This document shows, piece by piece, positions 50,789 to 61,663 of a stretch of DNA of 63,630 bases (position 1 is the first letter of the stretch; the number at the start of each line of letters is the position of its first letter). The stretch covers positions 1 to 63,630 of the forward strand of contig NW_004086439.1 in assembly GCF_000220395.1 (NCBI RefSeq). The letters run 5' to 3'. A model generated the notes under the pieces. It made no database searches. It was not told the origin of the DNA and was given only the letters and a program-made list of their open reading frames with translations. The position numbers and the translations under genes are program-made. This stretch comes from Ichthyophthirius multifiliis. Its lineage: Eukaryota > Ciliophora > Oligohymenophorea > Hymenostomatida.

Positions 50789-51327
50789 TTAATATAAATT
50801 CATTTAAATATGTTTAAAATAAAAATTTTTGACAAAAAGGTATTATTTTATTTATTTAATATAAAATTTATTAATTTAATTTAATAAAATATTTATATAA
50901 ATATTTTTATTTAATTATTAAAATTAAAAACCACATATATTAAAATTAATTAATATATAAATAAAAATTAAATTAATAAACTAAATTTGAACAAATGTTT
51001 TAAAAATAAAACAAAACATAATCTTTAAATAAAATTAATTTAGAAAAAAAATGTTTGAATATATATATATATATATATAGATAAGAAAACATGAACTATT
51101 CATTATTGCTTTTTTATAAAATTATTAGTTTTTTTTTAAATAAAATATTATATTTATTTTAAAAAAAAAATAGTGTAAAAATAAAATAATAATATCAAAA
51201 TTTTTAAAAAATTATAATATAGTATTATCAAAAAAATAAACTTTTATCTTTATATTAAAAATATTTATACTATATCAACAAAGGCAAAATTAAAAAATCA
51301 TTAATAATAAAAATACATAAAAATAGA

Positions 51328-52858
51328 ATGAGTAAACCACAAAACCCATACTTAGATTTAATGGAATTACGTCGTTCAAAATCGATTGAAAGTCCTTAAG
51401 GAGTATTTGATAATTAATTAAGCAAAATATAATCAATAATAATAAACCATCCTCAAGAAACCTAATCTGAGTAAGACTTTCAAACTAATTCTCGAAAAAT
51501 AATATACAAAGATTAAATATTCGACAAATATCTATTAAGTCCAATCGAAAAATATGAAAAATATGGTCGTTTTCCATACAAGCTAATAGTTCATATAAGC
51601 ATTGTAATTTTAACCACATTTTAAATTATATATTCTTCAAATAATTTGACAACAAATTCCACTGAGTAGAATTAAGCCTGGCGTTAATTATTTTTTGGAA
51701 AAAACTATAGCATGAACATTAAAAATTCTGATAATGAAAGCTAATTGGTTTATTTTGATACATTACCTTAGTTTTCGAAGCATTTATAAAATTTGTTTTC
51801 TAATATAAATTTATCTAATGATAATAGAATATAAGATTATTATTTTAACTATACATCTTCAAATTTTTAAGTATATTATAATTACCCATTAAATTTTACT
51901 GAATTCGAAAATAAAAAACAATTTAAATATAATGTAGATTTAAAAGTAGGTATTCTATAACCATTTAATTAATCCAATACTTTAGAAATAAAGCAAATTT
52001 TAAAACAGGCCAAATTTTATGAACTTTCTATAAACGATGTCATTTTAGCAAAATATAATGTTATTTCGTGTTGGAATTTTTTACTTTAATATTCTTTACA
52101 TTCCAAAAATGTTATTAAAGCTAACCTTATTTCCGATGGGGGTCCATGTAATTAATAATTGTATGAAGAAGGTATAAAAATGTAAGGAAAAGATTATATG
52201 AGCTAATATTTTTAAATAGATTTAGTATAACCTAGTAATTTATTATATACAGGATATAATACTACTGTAAATATTTTATCTTTATTATGTTCTTTTTATT
52301 CAGTAATATTATGTTACAAATACATATTATAGATAATGAATATTTATATAGAAATATAAGAAAATTCTTAAAGATAATATTTAAAAAGCTACTCTACAGA
52401 ATATTTGGAAACGAAAAAAATTATGAGTAGAAAACGATATAATTTGTTGAGAATTCTCACTGAATAAAAATAATGGCATGAACTTACATTTTATTAAAAA
52501 TTACAATATTTTGATGGATGGTATTTCATTATTTTAGTAGGAAATTTTTTTCAAATTATAGGCAGTATGTTCTTATTAACTCTAACTAATTAAAAATCAG
52601 ATTTTTATTAATCAATTTAAATTATAGATTGGACGATTGGACTTGGAGCATTTTGTGCATGGATTTCTCTTTTAAAATATCTAGAATATAGCCAAAAAGC
52701 TTCGATAAATTTAGATGTTATTTTATTCTCTTTACCTTAAATATTTGCTATTTTAGTAGAGTTTATACCTGTTTTTATGGTTTTCGTTATAGTAGGACTT
52801 ACATGTTTTTCAAAATGTGAATTATTCTCAGATACAAGATCAGCTATTGTAAAAATAA

Positions 52859-52937
<79 letters not shown>

Positions 52938-53759
52938 ATTATTTATATTTTTAAGATTACTTTAATTAGTTTAATATATATGGATTCTATATATTATGAT
53001 ATTTAATATATGTAAAGTAATAGTATAATACCATTTTTCGCTACTTTTTATGTAGTCTTTTATATTTTGGCTTTTTAGTTTTGTGTAAATAATGTACTTA
53101 TAGGCGCATTATATGATAGTTTTATTATTCGAAATAATTAGAAATAAATCGAAAAATAAATTATATAAATTCCCAATCCACATGATAGGATGAACTTTAC
53201 TTAAAATATTACAAAAAGTGAAACATTGAGGGCTATATCACCTCCTACAGCAAATTTCACTGGAGAAGGAACACCTGATAAAATTAAGGATTAAAAGAAT
53301 AAATAAAAATAATTTTTCAAGATGTTTTAGAACACTGCCAAAGCTATTTCAAGAGCAAAAAAAGTAAGAGAATAAAAAAAAAAAGAATAAGAATAAATTT
53401 AAAAAGAAAATTATATTTAAGAAGAGTTTGAAATTAACTATGATATCAATGAAAATCATAATTAGAATTCTTTTTAAAATTTGGATAGTGTATATAAGAG
53501 TTAATTTAGGAGATAATAAATTAAATAAGAAATAAATATTATTTAGTAATCTGCTGTTTCTGTTGTTGAAATAGAAAACGAATTATAAAGTACTTTTAAA
53601 TAATTAAATGCTTTATTAGAGGATTCTAAAATTGCTACTAAAAATCTTAATTTAAAACTGATCAAACTTGATTTTAAGTAGTAATAGGATATTATAAAAT
53701 AATATATTAAATATTTAACATAATATAAATAACAAATTAAAAAAATGATTTCTAAATGA
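51328..53759 (+). CDS. Mucolipin/polycystin-type TRP channel (TRPML-like)
   Basis: ATG at 51328 and TGA at 53757-53759. It forms cation channels of lysosomes or cilia. Layout: basic N-terminus; S1 (FPYKLIVHISIVILTTFQII); a large extracytosolic loop of about 220 residues containing FDTLPQFSKHL and SDGGPCNQQL; S2 (VNILSLLCSFYSVILCYKYI); S3 (WYFIILVGNFFQIIGSMFLL); S4 (DWTIGLGAFCAWISLLKYLE); S5 (IFAILVEFIPVFMVFVIVGL); pore region; S6 (FYVVFYILAFQFCVNNVLIG, then ALYDSF). KFPYKL-type entry, the S4 W-x-S-L-L-KYLEY and the ALYDSF end fit the TRPML/PKD2 group. The mucolipin selectivity string NGDD is not seen; the equivalent place reads YMDSIYYDIQ. One 107-nt intron (52849-52955) interrupts between S5 and the pore. 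The cytosolic tail is coiled coil. Confidence 0.85.
52863..52934. repeat. (AT)n microsatellite inside a TRPML-like intron
   Basis: An uninterrupted AT dinucleotide run of about 72 bases that makes up most of the 107-nt intron. It is self-complementary and lies between GTAAAAATAAAATA and TTTTTAAG. Confidence 0.95.
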
Positions 53760-54125
53760 AGTGAAGAAATAAGTAGTTTTAAATTTGACTATTATTTTCG
53801 TCTTTATTAATAAAAAAAAAAAGTTTTATAATTTATTATAATTTTTTTTTTTATTTATATAAAATTATATATTTATAGCATATATTAGTTTGAGACATGT
53901 TTATATTTTAAAAACATAAATTTTATAAATTAATACATTTAAAATATATACAATATATTATATATTAATAAATAGATTCTTAAAAACAATCTCTTAATAA
54001 CTAATATAATAAATGAATATTAATACAAATTAAATTTGTTATTAAATAAAATTAATAATAAAAATATAAAAATAAAAACAAAATGAAATATAATTTCTAA
54101 TCACAATTTAGATTACGCATAATGA
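53760..54125. other. Spacer between convergent genes
   Basis: A+T-rich, no gene. It should contain both 3' ends: the plus-strand channel gene to the left and the minus-strand membrane protein to the right. Confidence 0.5.
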
Positions 54126-54690
54126 TCACTAGAAGAAGAAAAAAAACTAATGGAATTATGCATCAAATGATCTAGACTTAATTATAGTTAAAGTTCTTTA
54201 TCATCTTTTACACTTAAGAAAATCAAAATAAACTATTTATAAAAAATTATAAAATGTATATTTATATATATATATATATATAATTTATTTTATATATTTT
54301 TTTTATTATTTTTATTTAATACTTTGAATATTAATAAAATGCTTGTTATTATTATTGTATATATATAGACTCCATGTTCCCATTATAAATTATCTTTAAA
54401 TACGCTTAAAGAACTTGACCAATAAATAATCCATATAAAATCAACCAATTAACTAAATAAAATTAAATATAAAATTCTTAGTTTCTCATATCTTTTTTAA
54501 AATACCTATTTTATTATTTAAAACTTTTAATAATTATATATATTCTTTGTACATCTAAATTCCATGCTAAATAAGCAAATATAAATATAGGTAGATTATA
54601 ATCTGCACGTGCCAAACAATTTATTGCTGCTATACCTGCACCGACTAAAAATAATTTTTATATAATACTATTTTATTCACTACTTTACAT
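54126..54690 (-). CDS. Small multi-pass membrane protein
   Basis: ATG at 54690 gives MQSSEQNSIIQK. Next come LFLVGAGIAAINCLARADYN, PIFIFAYLAWNLDVQRIY and, after a basic loop, a second helix pair (FYLVNWLILYGLFIGQVLQA). An A+T-rich intron with AT runs (54240-54370) separates a last exon (TLTIIKSRSFDAQFHQFFFF) ending at TGA 54126-54128. Three or more membrane helices in about 130 residues. No family recognised. The opposite strand of the last exon gives an Myb-like string with two TGAs and is a shadow. Confidence 0.6.
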
Positions 54691-54944
54691 TTTATTTTAG
54701 TTATTTTATTTTTTTGTTATTTAAAAGTAATTTTTTTGTTTTTAAAATTATTTTATTAAAATAAAATATTAATATGTTTTTTGTTATTTTATTTTATTTA
54801 TATTTTCAAATATATTAATTTTGTAAAAAAATTTTTTAAATACAAAAATAAGTAATATGTTTAAATTTTTACAATATATTTTATTTTTAAAAATTAAATA
54901 AAAAATTTAATATAAATATTAAAAAAAAAAAGAATTTATAAATA

Positions 54945-55385
54945 TCATTAATTATTATTTAAGGCTATTGTAATTTTTCTATTTACTTCTTCTTTATTTT
55001 TTTCATCATTATTATATTAGTTTTCATCTTTTTATTTTATATTTATAGAAGGATTATTTTAAACTAAATATATAACTTATTTCTTTTAAATTTATTTATA
55101 AAAAAATAATTATTTATCATCAAGTAATTCAATTAAATTGCTATCTCTTATATCTTATATATATTTTTATTCACTAGAATCTTCAGCTTTAATAAAAAAC
55201 TATAAGTATTTAGACTATGTTCCAATAATCATTTCAACTTATGCTTTTAATGAACTAATATAATCATCTTTAAATACTAAGATTACTAGATTTTTACCAC
55301 TTTCAGTAATAAATTTTAATTTTAATTATTTTGTATTTATATCTTTATCATAGTTTTTATGACGTTAAAAAGATCCACACCCCAT
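54945..55385 (-). CDS. Possibly acylated small protein with ubiquitin-like fold
   Basis: A single exon of 146 residues, ATG at 55385 and TGA at 54945-54947. The N-terminus MGCGSFQRHKNYDKD offers Gly2 for myristoylation and Cys3 for palmitoylation. The core (LKLKFITESGKNLVILVFKD, DYISSLKAQVEMIIG, QFFIKAEDSSEQ, NLIELLDDKQLFFYKQ) follows the order of a beta-grasp domain: two strands, helix, strand, short turn, strand. The tail is K/N/E-rich. A ubiquitin-like assignment is by secondary-structure reading only. It is probably membrane-tethered. Confidence 0.65.
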
Positions 55386-55658
55386 TTAAGTATTTTATTG
55401 TTAATAATTAAAAAAATAGCGAAGTATAAAGGCAGATTTTTTATATTTTTATAGTAATTAATTTTAAATAATTTGGTATTGTAAAAAATAATAAATTGTA
55501 TTTTTATAATAAATATATAGAAAATAATATAAATTTATTCATAAATAAAATATATTTTATTATATAATAAATAAAAATATATTATTATATTTTATAAATA
55601 ATATTTTATTTTATTATATATAATAACAATTATTTTTTTTAAGATTTGTTTTTTTTAA

Positions 55659-55706
<48 letters not shown>

Positions 55707-56028
55707 AATTTTCTAATATTTATAAATATCATTATTTATAATAAAAACTAAAAGTATTACTAATAAATATTTACATATATAAATTTTTGTTAATTTTCAA
55801 TTAATAAATATATTTTTAATCTAAAGTAATTAAAAAAGTTATTAATTATTGTTTTAATAATTTAAAACTCTGTACTTTTATTTTAAAAAGTATTTCTATA
55901 TATAAATAATATATATATTTATTTATATTAATTTTATAATAATTAAAGAAATCAATTATTAAATAGCATATTTAATTAATTTGATTAAAATAAAAAATAA
56001 ATTAGTAAAATTAAAAGAAAGAAAATTA
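55386..56028. other. Divergent spacer with a long AT run
   Basis: Upstream of both the minus-strand acylated protein and the plus-strand ARM protein. It contains an AT run at 55661-55702. No gene seen. Confidence 0.6.
55661..55702. repeat. (AT)n microsatellite
   Basis: About 42 bases of alternating A/T in the spacer between divergent genes. Confidence 0.95.
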
Positions 56029-57593
56029 ATGTAAGATTTAAAATTTCAGATTTTACATAAAAAGAGATTTTTTAGATAACAAATTCGTAATCAAAGAATA
56101 GAAAAAGATTTTTAGAAAAAAAGAATTTAACTATTATCTCCATAAGAACAATTAGAGCTAGATGTTGAAATTAATTAAATAATATCATAAATAAATATTG
56201 CCTATTTATCGAAAGACTAATAATCTTTGATAAATTTATTAAATTAAGAATATACAGATGAAATTCATTTTATTTAAAAAACATTTTTTTTATATTAAAT
56301 ATACTAAGTGATTAGAATTTCTCATTAGAAAAATTACAAAAAATATGTACAAAATTAATCACAAAATATATTTAAAAAGATAAAATAATAAATATATAAG
56401 TAATAATATCATAAAATATAATATAGAAACTTAAATTTTTAATATAAAATAGTAGCATGTCATGTAGAATATTAAAATAAGTAATAAAAAAAAACTTTAA
56501 TATTAATTAAAAAAAAATGATTTTAGATATGGATATTATTAAATGCAATAAGCGAAAAGTACTAAGAAATACTAATAAATTAAGAATTTATAGATATGAT
56601 AGAATCAACAAATAAAAAAATGAAAGATAATAATTAAATATATGATTCTGTAATATAATAAATGCTTATTTTTATATAAAATTAAGGGCCGAAAATACAT
56701 TAAATTTCAATAAAAAACCTTAAATATATATTAATATTATTATCAAATATTTTAGAAATAGGAGAATTATCATATGCTAAAATAATAATGGAGTTTTGTA
56801 TAAAAGTGTTTACGGAAGAATTTTCTTTTGAAATATTTTAATTGTTTCTAGAAACAAAAATTATTATGAAAATAATTGATGCAATCATATAACATTAATA
56901 ATTATATTTAAAAGCAAGTTATTTATTTATTGAGTTTTCCATATTAAATGAATAATGCATAAAAGTAAGATTTTATTTACTTTTTATAAAAAATAAATAT
57001 TAAAAATAAAGATTTTAATAAAAGAAAATTTTCTTATTCCAATATTTTTAATGGCAAATCAAAATAACCTATAAATAAAATTAAATAGTATATTAATTTT
57101 ATATAACTTATTTATTTCAGGAGAAGAAATAATAGAAGAATGCCAAAATACTCTTCTAGATGTATAAATATTAGTCTTATTAGAAAAGTAAGAAGAGCAT
57201 ATTTCTATAAAAAAAGAATGTATTAAAGCTTTAGCAGCTCGATTATAAAATTGTAATGAAAATTAACTTGAATAATTTATAAATAAAGATTTAATAAATA
57301 CTTTGTGTATTATTTTAAAAACATGCACTTTTGAATTAAATGAGGAAGAAATTTATTGCCTATTATCAAGTTTTTAGTGTTTACTTGAATTTGGAGAAAA
57401 TATAGTTAATAAATAGGAACAATAAGTTTATGAAAGTAATCCTTTTTGGATCATTATAGAAAAATAAGATTGTGTACATTTGTTTGAAAAAATTTAATAA
57501 AAAAAGTTTTCTAAAGAATATGATTAGTAAATATATTAATTACTAAACGATATTTAATAAATATATAGTTGGAAAAATATTGATTAAATTTGA
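56029..57593 (+). CDS. Importin-alpha-like ARM-repeat protein
   Basis: ATG at 56029 and TGA at 57591-57593; at least two short introns. The N-terminus is strongly basic (LHKKRFFRQQIRNQRIEKDF), like an importin-beta-binding domain. ARM-type helices follow: EFIDMIESTNKKMKDN, NLKYILILLSNILEIGELSY, IFQLFLETKIIMKIIDAIIQ, IFLMANQNNLQIKLNSILIL, LLEKQEEHISIKKECIKALA and LLSSFQCLLEFGENIVNKQE. The C-terminus (CVHLFEKIQQKKF, then YDQQIYQLLNDIQQIYSW) copies the last importin-alpha helices (DKIEALQ..EN..VY...). It would bind nuclear localisation signals. The classical W-x-x-x-N arrays are largely missing, so cargo binding may be altered. One TGA near 56520 requires an intron join that I did not fix. Confidence 0.7.
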
Positions 57594-58274
57594 ATATATT
57601 AAATATTCCTCTATTTTTATTTTTATAAAAAAAATGTTTTTATATTTTTAAAATATATAATATTGTAAAGAAATATATATGAATTTTTTAAAAATTCTTG
57701 TAATAAAAATATTAAAAATTTGATTAATAAAAAAAATAATTTATATGTAATATTATTTTGATTATATATAAATAATAATCATATCTTTACTTTTATTTTA
57801 GTAAATAATAATTGATAAACTTTAAATTAATTATACTTAATTTAAATAGTTTAATTATTTTTATAAAAATATAATTTGAAAAATATGGAATAAATAATTA
57901 ATATAAGAAATTATTATTAAAGATAAATTAAATATATATATATTTATGTATATATATATATATATAAAATTATTTTTATAATATATTTTTTTTATTTTTT
58001 TAAATCTTATAAAATATAATATATATTTACTTTTTACAATTTATTTTTATTTTTTAAATATAATTTTTATATAATTTTTTTATTTACAATTCTCATATTT
58101 TATATTTTAAAAAAAATATATTTATAATAAATTATTTTATATATTTTTAATTTTATAATTAGCTTTTTATATTTTTTTATTTTTTTTAATTTTTCAATTA
58201 TGAATTATTTCATTTTTAATAATAATTTATATGAATAATAAATTATCTTAATTATTAAATTAATAACAAAAAGT
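57594..58274. other. Gene-free A+T-rich spacer
   Basis: No coding frame noticed. It contains AT runs near 57950-57965. Confidence 0.5.
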
Positions 58275-58850
58275 TCAATATATTTATTTTTAATTTAAAT
58301 AAAATTAGAAATATAAATTTATTTCCATTACATTAATAGTAATATATTTTTACATTATAAATATATTTTAATTATCAATAGAAATTAGTAAAAAATATTT
58401 TATTACAATTTTTTCTTAAATATAAAAATTATTTTATATCAAATTACTTTTATTGTTTTCCGCCAATATATTATTATTATAATTATTAAAAATATCATTT
58501 ATTATTATAGAAACTTAATTTTATAATTTCTATTTAATAAAATTATAACAAAATAATAAAACTACTTCAATGACTTTTTTTATATCAATAATAAAATTGT
58601 TATGTTCTTAAAAGTATATGATTTAGATTTTTTGACTAAAAGAATTAAATTTCTTGCTATTCTGAAAAATTATTATTAATTTTATGAAAATATTCTGCTA
58701 TATAAACACCTAATTTTATATGGAGTTTTTTTTATAAATAAGTTATTTTTATATTTATTTGTATGATTTATTTAATTATGAATCTTTATATATTTTATTT
58801 TTAATGAAACTTTTTTATATAATAAAAAAAAAGATTAAAAATATTAATAT
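58275..58850 (-). CDS. Unassigned frame, possible gene
   Basis: The minus strand is open for about 190 codons ending at TGA 58275-58277. It contains FIIDIKKVIEVVLLFCYNFI, NQVSIIINDIFNNYNNNILA and EKIVIKYFLLISIDNQNIF. No start codon was found upstream, so it would need another exon near 58850-59040. A second frame here (LGVYIAEYFHKINNNFSEQQ) also looks coding for 45 residues, so the exon structure is unclear. Confidence 0.35.
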
Positions 58851-59049
58851 GAATTTAAACACTATTAATTAATATAATTTTATAAAAGATAAGTGTATTA
58901 TTTTAATTTTTATAAACATAAGATTATTTGAATTGAATAATTAAGATAAAATAAATTAATATTTCATTTTTATTTAAAAGTAATTATTTAAAGAAATAGT
59001 TATAGCAATTTATCTTATACTCGTTAATATAAATATTTTTTTTATATAA

Positions 59050-59230
59050 TAAACAAACTAATAATTATAAATAATAATAGATAAACGAAAATTTCTATCT
59101 AGAAGAGTTATTTGTAGAATAAAGTTAATTAAAGAAAATTATCAAAGACATTAATAAAATAAAAAATATTAAAGAGTAATTAGTAAATTTTGATTCTGTA
59201 GAAATCACTATATAATATAAAAAAAAATGA
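59050..59230 (+). CDS. Exon-like coiled-coil fragment
   Basis: The plus strand reads INENFYLEELFVEQSQLKKI, then IKDINKIKNIKEQLVNFDSV and EITIQYKKK before TGA. Good amphipathic composition, no start codon, no visible continuation (a following ATG frame MKMDKAIFKQEIQIQN is short). Remnant or isolated exon. Confidence 0.3.
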
Positions 59231-59578
59231 AAATGGATAAAGCCATTTTTAAATAAGAAATACAAATTTAAAATATATGCATTTAGAAAGAAATAAGTTT
59301 ATAATAAAATTGAATTTACTGTAAATAATATGATTTTGATTATTATTTTAATACATAGTAATTTTGAGTAAATTTTCAATTTATAAAATATTACTAAAAT
59401 AGATATTGGTTATAAATTATTAAAAGAGAAGAGTTATTTTTAATAAAGTTAAAAATTTGGAAAAGTTAATGAATAAAAATTAATATTTAATTTTTGAAAT
59501 ACAAAAATTAAAATCATAATTTATTAAAAAAGATTGTTCTCTGTTTTTTTATTTTGATAAATAAAAAATTAATATAAA

Positions 59579-59625
59579 TTTTTACTTTACAAAATATAAA
59601 GATTTTTACTTTACAAAATATAAAG
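59579..59625. repeat. 24-bp tandem duplication
   Basis: Two exact consecutive copies of a unit TTTTTACTTTACAAAATATAAAG(A), in a spacer. Confidence 0.9.
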
Positions 59626-59843
59626 CAAAATAAGATTAAAATAATGTTTATTTAACAACAAAAATTAGTAAAATATTAACTTAAATCCTATTTTAAAAAG
59701 CTTATTACAGTCATTAAAAAAAAAAATTTAAGAAAATCAAAAAAATATTATAATTTTATGTTATTTTTTTTATTAGATTATAAATAAATATTATTATTTT
59801 TTTAAAAAAGTAAAATAAATTTAAATTTATATATTATAAAATA

Positions 59844-59850
<7 letters not shown>

Positions 59851-59894
<44 letters not shown>
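59851..59894. repeat. (AT)n run just upstream of a start codon
   Basis: About 44 bases of alternating A/T that end 18 bases before the ATG at 59913. Confidence 0.95.
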
Positions 59895-59898
<4 letters not shown>

Positions 59899-59912
59899 TT
59901 TTAAAAAAAAAC

Positions 59913-60860
59913 ATGTTTTAACCGAATTCAATAAAAGCTTTAAGAGATTTAAAATTCGAAAAAGAACTTGCAAAAACATTTACATAATTCACATACAAAT
60001 ATGACTAAAAAGATATCTAAAACAATTACGAAATATAAGAAAGTGAATCTGACGATGAAAAATAAAATTAATCATTTAATTTAGTTTTGGATCCAAATTC
60101 AGGTGATTCATATAATTAAATAAGGGATTTTTTATAAAAAAATCCAAGCCATCCAATGAATATTTTATACGAAAATCAAGAATTATTGAAAGAATTTTCA
60201 TAATTTATAGACGAAATGAGAAAATGGCGTGAAGAACAAAAATAAAATTTGGAAAATGAATTAAAAGAAAATAAAATTAAAGCAATTTAAAGCGTAGAAA
60301 ACAATAAAAATTTACAAAACACAATTGAAGCATAAAATGAATTTGAAAGTTATTTAAAAAATGTTCAACAGATTCAAAGTTAATACGATAAAGATTATAT
60401 TGATTTGACAAAATATGTCCTAAATTAAATTTCTTGTTAAAAATCTTGTTAAAATTCTAATAATATATTAAATTTATTAGAAATATCTTCCTAAAAAGTT
60501 AAATAATTAAAAAATTTTGATTAATATATGGAATAAGCGAAAATAGAAGTTAATTAAAATAAAGAAGTTTCTATTTTTAAAAATCTTTAGAAATTTTAAA
60601 TTGATGAATAATTATAAAACTCAGAAAAAAATGTTTCTCAAAAAATTAATGAATGGTAATAATAAATTGATTCTATTTTGGTTTAATTACCTTCTATTTC
60701 AGATTCTAATAGTAATAATAGCTTTTAAAATTTAGAAAAGTTCTAAAATTAATAATAAGTTAAAGATATAGATAACACTAATTAAGAAAATCTTGAAAAA
60801 GAAATAGAAGAACTTGAAAAGGAATTTGAAGAGATAGAAAATATTATTAACTAAAATTGA
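59913..60860 (+). CDS. Coiled-coil protein of 315 residues
   Basis: A single exon, ATG at 59913 (MFQPNSIKALRDLKFEKELA) and TGA at 60858-60860. An acidic patch (ESESDDE) lies near residue 50, followed by a short ordered piece (FNLVLDPNSGDSYNQIRDF, NPSHPMNILYENQELL). The rest is coiled coil with Q/E/K heptads, ending in an acidic helix (LEKEIEELEKEFEEIENIIN). The layout recalls nucleoporin-62-type or ciliary rod subunits only in a general way; no family was recognised. The composition (more G+C, normal codon use) shows it is a real gene. Confidence 0.8.
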
Positions 60861-61057
60861 AAAAAACTTTAATTGATTCTTCTTTTTTTTTTTTTAATAT
60901 ATATGCTTTACTTCATTTTTTTTTAATAAAAATATATTTAATAAATGATATATTTTATAAAATTTTAAAATGATAAAAAATATATATTATATATAAATTT
61001 AAAAAAAATTTAAATAACTAATTTCATAATTTTTTTGCCAGATAATATATTTTTATG

Positions 61058-61585
61058 TCATATAATATAATAAAATTTAAAAGGACAATTTTCATTTTTT
61101 AATAATTCCAACAGATTTTGTGTAGTTTTTCCTTCCAAATAAGCAATTTCAGATAAAGATTTATCTGAAAAATGATATTTTTCAAAGAACTTATATTCAT
61201 CAGTGACATTTTTATCAATAGCTTTATAAACATATGTTTAACATTCAACAATAATTTTATTTTATAAGAGGTAAATAAACTATCCTTATCTTTCTACAAT
61301 TTATTCTTTTAAATATTCTCTCATAGTTTTTGGAAATTCAATTCTTTTAATCCATTCTTAGAAATCAATTTCAATAATTTTTTCTTTAAATTTAAGTTAT
61401 TCGCTTAATTTATCAATTAACTTTTTATTACTAAATTAAAAACTTGGATTTAAGACATAAAAACAACCCATTTCAATTTTATTTATTATTTTTGCACCAT
61501 CCTACCATCTTAATAAATGATTTACATATAGTTCTATTTCCTGCATTGTATAAACACCTTATTTTACTATTTATTCAAAACTTTA

Positions 61586-61663
<78 letters not shown>

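Noticed and set aside
54110-54165. Myb/SANT-like string on the plus strand (SLEEEKKLMELC) with two in-frame TGAs where Trp would fit
   Set aside because: The opposite strand carries the last exon of a membrane-protein gene with a proper ATG, helices and TGA stop. The plus string is the complement of a TTC/TTT-rich exon.
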